A stretch of DNA of 64,000 bases, taken from contig JAAAUF010000011.1 of assembly GCA_015499985.1 (NCBI GenBank), forward strand, positions 1 through 64,000. The letters are read 5' to 3'. The stretch is from Haplosporangium gracile. Its lineage: Eukaryota; Mortierellomycota; Mortierellomycetes; Mortierellales; Mortierellaceae. Made by a program: the position numbers and the translations under genes. The notes beneath the pieces are model-generated. The model did not search any database, was not told the DNA's origin, and saw only the letters and a program-made list of their open reading frames with translations. This document shows positions 57,776 through 64,000 of the stretch, piece after piece (within the stretch, counting starts at the first letter, position 1; the number at the start of each line of letters is the position of its first letter).

Positions 57776-60427
57776 TTAACGCCAATAGAGATACCCAGGA
57801 TTCAAGTAATGTGGAAATCTACAAGAGAATTTGTAGAAACTAGGATCATGCATCAAGTTCCGGAAAGTTGTATGATGCATCCTGTACCTATTGGTTCCTA
57901 GAATTCGTCCGGCACGACTGAACGATCGCTCGGATTCAGAAGATGTAGCTGGGATCCCCAAGTAAGCGCGAGCCACGCGGATTAAATATGCAGCCTCGGG
58001 GTCTTCCTGCCGTTCGTTCCAGTAATCCAAAGAATGATCTGCAAATTCGGAAAAATCATTCTCCTCGGCCACCATTTGGTCGCAGTAATCCTGCAAGATC
58101 ATTGCGGCATTCATCCTTCGTCTAACCAATGTTTGAATGGGCCCGGAATGGAATCTCTTCTGGCGGCTTGGAGTCGATACTTGGGAATCCTGACGGTTCT
58201 GGGCAGAGCGTTGGGCGTCCTCCTCCTGTAAGCGAATGATTTCTGCGACGACCAAATATTTAGCCTTGCACAAATACGTCTGTGGATCGCTTCTTCCATT
58301 CAACATTCGGAAGACCATGTCTATCACCTCGAAGGCCGGGGGAGCTGTGCGTCGGCGGGGAGCGGCGTATTCCACATGTCGAGCTTTCCATAAGCTGGGG
58401 CTAGGAACATGACTACCAGCATGGAATCGGGGATACTCTCATAGTTCCATGCTTGTCGCAACTCTTTCTCCAGCTGTTGATGCATCTCTCGTGGTCCGTC
58501 GGTGATGAAAGTGTTGATATCAGGAAGGACTCCTTCAATCCTGGGATAGACTTGTGAAATGGTTGGATTCTCAAGTTGGCCCACCCAATGGGTGAAGTTG
58601 GCTGCTCCTTGGAGAAGTCAAATGAGCTCGTTGAGGATAGCGATCTCTTCTCTGGATAGAATGAGCTTTTTGAGCGTGAGGGCGTTGACTCGTTGGTCGT
58701 TGTGGTCTGCAAGCATTCGTCGGTGTGCTTTTTCGAAGGCTGGAGAAACCTTGACGACCCGGGCGATCATTACATACTTGGAATTCCATCTAGTGTGGTT
58801 CATCGCAAGGAGTTTGTAGCTCTTGCCGAACAGGACCTTCTGCTCCTCTGCCAGGATTGACATCGCATTCGGATGGGTTCTAAAAAAAACGGACACTTCC
58901 GAACACTTGCTGATCAAGGCTGCAACCGTGGCTGATGCTTCCCACGCTTTGTTGATACACAACTGCACTCTATGTGCAGCGCACGCGATCCAGGCCATGT
59001 TACTCGTCTCTTATTGATAAAGAGACAGACATCTTTTCATATTCGAGCCTTGATCAGTTGTTGCAGAAATGACCTTGCCTTTCAAACCCTAGGCTACGAG
59101 AACTTCTTCTATATTCGGAAGAAAAGCGCAATACGTGTTAGGCTCTGATAATATGATTTTTGTAGATTAGCCCAAACCGCCTCCTACATTAATAGGACAA
59201 CAATACCAAAAAAAAAAAAAAAAAAAGAACCTTACTAAGCTTTATCAGCAGATACTCTCCCGTCTGGCGCTCTCTTTCCATTAGCACCATGTCGAGGAGG
59301 ATTGTCGCTGTCTGTAAGCTTGGGGTAATGTAGTACATCGTGATCCCCAGATACTTGCGCTGGTCTGCGCTTGTCCAGCCGTCGAATGTAATGGCGCAAC
59401 GGTCCAAGTCCCTGGCAAACAGTCCTCGAAGGTGGAGAAAATTTTCTTGGGTGGCATTGGCGACTTTCTTCTTCATCGTCTGTGAGGCATGGACGTCGAA
59501 TCCTCGCATGCTCACTGCCTTGATTTCCCGAAAATTAGGATTGTCGAACAAGAGTAGTTCACCGCACTCTCGCTTAGAAGATTTAGCCAGCATGCTTCGA
59601 CAGTCGCCTTATCTTCCAAAGTAGGGATCGGAATACCGGGTAAGACGCTCTGAAATTTCGATTTCCTGGGTGTCCGCTTGGGGTCGAAGATGCTTGGTAT
59701 TCTTGTTGTTCCTGGGACGCGTGAGGGTCGACTGGCAGCGATCCAGGCAGTTCTGAAGCCCCTGTAATAATCTGAAGGCCTCGTGTACTGCTTTGTGGGT
59801 GCTATTTATATGATTTTCGCGGCCAATCATTCCAGCACCACCGGATAACTTGGTCTTGCAGGAGTTGTCGGTCATTATGGCACAGAGATATTTGCTCTTT
59901 TCTTCTCCCTCATCGAAGACTTTGACCGAACGGAAAAAATGAGAGAAGATGGCGTTATCATGAGCCTGCGCACGGTTTGGAACATGTATCAAAGCCTTCA
60001 TCTCCTCTGGAGCATATTCGCTACAATCCTCAGACGAAGGGAGCTCATACGGATGACATCTCTCTACCACCTGCAGCCATCGCTCCGAACACGTATCTTG
60101 GGCACGCAATTGGCGACGCTGCTCTTCATGAACTTGAGTTGGGTTCATATCATACAACGGAGTTCCGGTTCTCATGTCCTCAATAATGGCGATTGAAGTG
60201 GCCCTGGAGTGAGATGTTTGAGACCTTGGAATACCCCTTGGAGCATCACGCGTCTCGGGGCCATCAGTACTCTCACGTTGAAATGGTCCAGAAATCGATG
60301 TCGAATCCGTAGTATCGGAGAACGCTGAGGAAGTTTGAGAGCGGTAAAGGTGGTAAGCAACCCGTGAACGGGAGGGAGACGCCACAGGGTTGCCAGTTGT
60401 TTCGGGCATTGAGGCCGCGCGAAGCAA
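57776..60427 (-). pseudogene. hAT transposase, broken
   Basis: Read from 60427 downward, one frame carries the transposase with several breaks. The N-terminal part (60427-59609) is Ser/Thr/Arg-rich and has a BED-like finger with an H-x3-H end and one cysteine apparently lost. A TAA stop at 59609-59611 interrupts it; the frame goes on with TFDGWTSADQRKYLGITMYY, the first catalytic Asp block. A likely intron starts with GTAAGG at about 59236. Then come a TAG at 59089-59091, TTDQGSNMK (second Asp block), a TAA at 59011-59013, CAAHRVQL, a TGA at 58618-58620, and a frameshift at about 58370. The last piece (58375-57776) holds the dimerisation domain with ARAYLGIPATSSESERSFSR. The element cannot make a full enzyme and would depend on another copy. 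Described only; no repaired sequence is given. Confidence 0.88.
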
Positions 60428-60462
60428 TGGAGGGGGCTCAAGAACAGCAGGAGGTTCCGCAA

Positions 60463-60524
60463 GAACAGGTGTACACCGGTAGGAGAACAGGTGTACACCG
60501 GAAGGAGAAAAGGTGTGTGTGACC
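60463..60524. repeat. 22-bp subterminal repeats of hAT element
   Basis: Two units starting GAACAGGTGTACACCGG begin at 60463 and 60485, and a diverged third (GAAAAGGTGTG) begins at 60507, a 22-bp period. They lie just inside the right arm, where hAT transposases usually bind. Confidence 0.75.
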
Positions 60525-60637
60525 GTTTATTTAATTTCTCGTCCGGTGGACCCTCACTCCAGCACACCGATAGCCCCACCGGAAGATGGCTGGAAACGCC
60601 AATTTTTGCACCTGAAGTAGAGCGGTGTGGTTCACTG
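60493..60637 (-). repeat. Right inverted arm of hAT element
   Basis: The reverse complement of this 145-bp arm matches 57096-57238. It ends in GTGGTTCACTG, the mirror of the left end. Confidence 0.9.
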
Positions 60638-60774
60638 ACTTTGAACGGCTGCAGCAACCAATTGGACAATCGCAAATTAAGGTACAGAGGATTGCTTCGT
60701 CTGTTTCGTGGAAAAAATAAAGGGGAAAAAGAAAGAGAAAAAAGAAAGAGAAAATAGGAGTCAGGGATCCAGTG

Positions 60775-61682
60775 TTAAGCGAGCTCATCGAGGCAACCAT
60801 ATTGCCTTTCACACACACACACATATCCCTGAGTCCACAAATTCTTTGCACGGCCCTCAATTTTGGGAGCCGAGACTTTGCCGTGTGTGTCATTCCAATC
60901 CCTCTCCGTGAAGTTGGACGATCTTTGATGCAGCTTCATCCGGATGAAGACAGGGACCAACGGAGCACCGTCGATCCAAATGAAGAAAATCAAGTCTGGT
61001 CCCGACGGTTTGGACTGGGGGAAGAAAAATGGGGCGACTGGCAAGTTGTTGCAAGTTGACTAGTGGTTGATATCAGCGTCCATGAACTCCTCCATTGACA
61101 TCATCGCGTAAGTCGTGCCTTGCTCGAGCTCAGGTTCCCTCCAGCCAACAATTTCTACCTTATCGACGGAAGCTGGACACATATCAGAGATGGGGGCTGA
61201 TACACGTCACTCAGATAGAGGTCGTGCGTTGAATGTCTCACTAAAAACCTTCATCATGAACCACTCAAACACATATCTCTGTTCAATAGCCGTCGACTTT
61301 ACTCTACGTTTCCGCACTTCCCTCGCGAAGTAGGGATCGGTAGCGGCGAAATAGATCTCGACAGCTTTGGAAACGAAGAGCTCGTCCATGACGCTTACAG
61401 CGCGACCTTGAATGGCCCGCGATTCGCCACTGTCGCCCTTTGCTATTCGTGTTCTTCAAATCCTTCAACAACACCGCCGCCAGTCGTCGATGATCTTGAT
61501 TCGACTAAATGCGTGCTCCACCAACGCGGGGTCTACTTCTTTGAGGACAACATCATGAGACCCAGACATGCAACGCTGATACATGAGGAGGCAGAGCATG
61601 TCGTCGATTGAATCCACAAGTCGATCTTTGTATTTGTTGTGTTTGTCGTGTAGCAGCGTCATAATGCTTGTAACAAGAAGAA
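60775..61682 (-). pseudogene. Crinkler-like gene remnant
   Basis: One minus-strand frame runs from about 61682 to 60775 with recognisable, ordered coding character but with stops at 61465-61467 (TGA), a second TGA nine bases on, 61207-61209 (TGA) and 61060-61062 (TAG). All pieces stay in one frame. Visible blocks are VDSIDDMLCLLMYQRCMSG, ALVEHAFSRIKIIDD, MDELFVSKAVEIYFAATDPY, FMMKVFSETFNARPLS, VEIVGWREPELEQGT, and SGPDLIFFIWIDG followed by VPVFIRMKLHQ. This order resembles C-terminal parts of Crinkler (CRN)-type effector-like proteins common in Mortierella and Rhizophagus; the assignment is from memory and moderate. The N-terminal part is missing: sequence stops looking coding shortly before the lectin gene. 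At the 3' end it runs into a CACACA stretch next to the hAT element. Confidence 0.55.
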
Positions 61683-61756
61683 TTGCAAGGGAATATTGAT
61701 GTAGCCTTTATTTACGACAGCGCACGCGATGAAGGAAAAACCAGCTTCGAGCCAAT

Positions 61757-62167
61757 TTACAGAGAGACGATTCTCCACATCTGCTTGAAATCATCGTTAT
61801 CACGACGAACCAGGGAGACAGTCGAGCCCTCGGCCTTGGAGTCGACACCAATGACAAGGTCATCGTTTTCCTTGGCGCTGATGGTGTAGTCATAATAGTC
61901 GTATCTTTGCGCATCGGAGCCCTGGGCTGGGAACTGGGCAACACTGAGACCAGGGTTGAGACCTCCAGCGGTCAAGACGAGACCGCTCTTGAGGTTCTTG
62001 ATATGACCACCCTCGTGGATCCACTTCTGGTTGTCGTTATCGCCCTCGCCACGACGGCTGGGCCAGATGATGATCTCTGCGCCGGAATCGAGGGAGCCTT
62101 CTTTGACATCGAGCACCAAGTCTTCGTCGCGAAGCTGGATCTGGAAAGGACCGTGAGGGAAGCTCAT
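61757..62167 (-). CDS. Ricin-B-type lectin domain protein
   Basis: This small intronless gene of about 136 aa encodes a single beta-trefoil of the ricin B-chain/carbohydrate-binding type. The start MSFPHGPFQIQ at 62167 is chosen because the upstream in-frame codons look like leader. Features are VLDVKEGSLDSGAEIIIWP (first lobe), two QxW-type motifs (DNQKWI and KQMWRIV), GLVLTAGG, and a DNDDLVIGV-like third lobe with many Asp. There is no signal peptide, so a cytosolic sugar-binding or defence lectin of the fungal type is likely rather than a secreted one. Only the lectin fold is present, with no catalytic toxin chain. It stands alone between the Crinkler-like remnant and the palindromic element. 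The frame is intact and ends in TAA or TGA at 61757, consistent with an active gene. Confidence 0.85.
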   Translation of the reverse strand: MSFPHGPFQIQLRDEDLVLDVKEGSLDSGAEIIIWPSRRGEGDNDNQKWIHEGGHIKNLKSGLVLTAGGLNPGLSVAQFPAQGSDAQRYDYYDYTISAKENDDLVIGVDSKAEGSTVSLVRRDNDDFKQMWRIVSL

Positions 62168-62286
62168 AATGGATAGGAAGTGTTGGACGTGGGGTGAGAG
62201 GTTGAAGGTATGATAATGAAGAGGGTGAGATGTTGAAGGTATAAATAAAAAAGAGAGAAGGAAAGAAAAGAAAAAAAAAAGGCGTG

Positions 62287-62293
62287 ATTTATA
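62287..62293 (-). promoter_or_regulatory. TATA box of lectin gene
   Basis: TATAAAT on the minus strand lies 120 bp upstream of the lectin start at 62167. The leader between them is CT-rich on the gene strand. Confidence 0.5.
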
Positions 62294-63132
62294 GCTACCG
62301 CCTAGTTTAAAAGTGAAAGGATGACGTCTTGTCCGTGGGAATACTTCAATTGTCATGTCGACCCACTTTCAGCTTTGGTAAAAAGAAAAGCGCTGCATGA
62401 TCTTTGGTGCTTGGGCGTACACCCATTGGACGAGCCCTCTTGTGTGATATCGCCCTTAGATAAGGATACAACACCACACGTAGGGGAGTAATTTGCTAAT
62501 CATGCAAGGTGTTCAATCTGTCCTTATAGAGTCATGCCTCACTGCATCGAGCATTGTCCGGGTGTAGTCTTGGATGTTGTCCTGTCCATCATGGTTAAGC
62601 ATGCTCCTGTTGATGCTTCAGTTGCAGCTGCACGAAGGACGAATCAACACTCCTACGGGTGGATGAATAGACACTCCCACCTATGCTCCGGTCGATCCTA
62701 ACGTCATCAGTTCTGAGCTCAATTGTCAACCCCAGTAATCTTTTCAATAGACTCCGCTGTCCTTGTTACCATGTCCTCGAAGTTCTCCTCGGTTCCCTGA
62801 AATTTTCTCGTGTAATTATAGTCAATTTTTCAGTTAATGCATCTTCCCATCTTTCCAAAGAAAACATATACAGAACAGAAAAAAATGCAACGCAAAAGGT
62901 GATAGCAACAATTGCAACGCAAAAAGAACAAGGCTGCGAGCGAAAGGCTAGTCGCTTGACAAGCAACATGTTGAATTAAGGATGATATATTTTCTCCGCA
63001 CTAATCCCATGTAAGTGAGCGAGTGAGGGTCCGAAAAATGGTCCTCACAGCCCTAAAAAGGAAAAAAATTCTTCCCTTTCAGTTCCCTTGAAAATGCACA
63101 CACCTTGGTCCATGAACTTGCAGACTGTGATA
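62294..63132. other. Intergenic, no gene seen
   Basis: About 840 bp between the lectin promoter and the palindromic element. Frames of 60-100 codons are present (for example 62683-62979) but have no domain. No RNA gene recognised. Confidence 0.5.
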
Positions 63133-63628
63133 AGCAGGCGTCACGACGGCAGGCGTCACAACGGAATATTTTAGTGCCCTCTCATTTTCAATTTACGTTG
63201 AAGTGGTTTTCAGAACCCACATAAACGGAATTAAAAAACCGCATAAACGGAAAAAAAATATACGTTGCGACGAAAAAAAAACCCCGTTGCGACGGATTTT
63301 CAGTTCCGTCGACATAGGCACCAGGCCGCATTTGTCCCAGTGTCGACCATGCACCCAGAGGCTAGAGCCAGAGACACACTCACACCACCATAGACACACC
63401 AACATGCATATAGACACACACTTCCCAACATATACACAGCGACACATAAGCACACCAACACAACATACATTCACACATCAAACATATACATAGAGGCCTC
63501 ATATGTGCACGTGGAAGGAGTGGATAAAATAAAACAAGCAGTATTCGAGTGGGAACCACAGTGTGAGGGCAAATGTGTGAGTGTGTGTGAATGTGTATGA
63601 ATGCGCGTGTGTGTGTGAGTATGTGTGC

Positions 63629-63689
<61 letters not shown>

Positions 63690-63974
63690 TATGTGTATGT
63701 ATCCGACAGTCAATGTGTATGTTGGAGGAGTATATCTCTATGTGCATTCGTGTCTCTAGGGCGTGTGGGTGTATGTTGTGTTGGTGTGCTTATGTGTCGC
63801 TGTGTATATGTTGGGAAGTGTGTGTCTATATGCATGTTGGTGTGTCTATGGTGGTGTGAGTGTGTCTCTGGCTCTAGCCTCTGGGTGCAATTCCGTTTAT
63901 ATGGGTTATGAAAACCGCTTCGATGTAAATTGAAAATGAGAGGGCACCAAAAATGTTCCGTTGTGACGCCTGCT
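63133..63974. mobile_element. 842-bp palindromic MITE-like element
   Basis: The two ends are inverted copies: AGCAGGCGTCAC at 63133 and its complement ending at 63974, each next to TA (63131-63132 and 63975-63976). The arms run inward as inverted copies over more than 200 bp, including a CACA-rich block. The left arm carries about 118 bp (63235-63352) that the right lacks, and a repeated GCAGGCGTCAC near its tip. A (GA)n run sits near the middle. No transposase is encoded. TA flanks fit a Tc1/mariner-type or similar non-autonomous element. Confidence 0.7.
63631..63685. repeat. (GA)n microsatellite
   Basis: An uninterrupted GA dinucleotide run of about 55 bp near the centre of the palindromic element, flanked by TG-rich sequence on the left. 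Confidence 0.95.
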
Positions 63975-64000
63975 TACTTGAGCTAGGTTTGACTTTTGGA

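Larger units (their letters stand above)
57096..60637 (-). mobile_element. Degenerate hAT-family DNA transposon
   Basis: The element is bounded by CAGTGAACCAC at 57096 and its reverse complement ending at 60637, matching the CA-G/A-NG start of hAT ends. The terminal inverted arms are 143 and 145 bp and clearly alike. Between them lies a broken hAT transposase on the minus strand. The 8-bp flanks (CTTGCAGC left, ACTTTGAA right) do not match, so no target-site duplication is seen. The segment 57239-57775 inside it is CT-rich and holds nothing recognised. Confidence 0.85.

Noticed and set aside
57088..60645. Target-site duplication for the hAT element
   Set aside because: The 8-bp flanks CTTGCAGC and ACTTTGAA do not match in direct orientation.
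1..64000. CRISPR array, bacterial operons, prophage
   Set aside because: The DNA is eukaryotic with spliced genes; no regularly spaced repeats with unique spacers were seen.

Overview
The window is nuclear DNA of a filamentous fungus, most likely an early-diverging mould of the Mortierellaceae type (Mucoromycota). The grounds are: many short GT-AG introns (mostly 70-180 bp) in otherwise compact genes; pyrimidine-rich leaders and promoters; a gene set of fungal families (vacuolar alpha-mannosidase, PHO80-type cyclin, MEP ammonium transporter, DUF3712-type repeat protein, Crinkler-like remnant); and a decayed hAT transposon. The lineage is an inference from gene style, not a database result. 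All intron junctions given here were placed by eye from frame continuity and GT/AG signals.

Left part (1-15.9 kb): on the minus strand lie a TTC4/Cns1 co-chaperone, a PHO80/PCL-type cyclin, an LRWD1-like WD40 protein and a 19-exon AMS1-type GH38 alpha-mannosidase. The mannosidase shares a divergent promoter, containing a homopurine tract, with an intronless PHS-family phosphate transporter on the plus strand.

Middle (16-39 kb): a very long minus-strand gene (about 2,374 aa, secreted or surface) is built of tandem modules of about 151 residues. Upstream of it are 5.2 kb with no recognisable gene. Then come an ADAM-like membrane protein that has disintegrin and Cys-rich parts but no metalloprotease domain, an intronless F-box/LRR protein, and an unrecognised 1,316-aa protein joining a Gln/Pro-rich half, a short conserved membrane-like domain and an acidic tail.

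Right-middle (39-55.3 kb): a 2.9-kb intergenic stretch, a MEP/AMT ammonium transporter, a mitochondrial HAD-like hydrolase (CECR5/HDHD5 family) divergent from a full-length ABCC transporter, and the REX1-type RNA exonuclease.

Right end (56-64 kb) is an accessory, repeat-rich region. It holds a protein disulfide isomerase gene cut off near a 7-N assembly gap, a degenerate hAT element with 143-145 bp inverted ends, a Crinkler-like pseudogene with in-frame stops, a small intact ricin-B-type lectin gene, and an 842-bp palindromic element bounded by TA. The other genes are mostly housekeeping neighbours rather than one pathway. I do not see a convincing new multi-gene system; the best candidates for novelty are the giant repeat protein, the protease-less disintegrin protein and the end elements.
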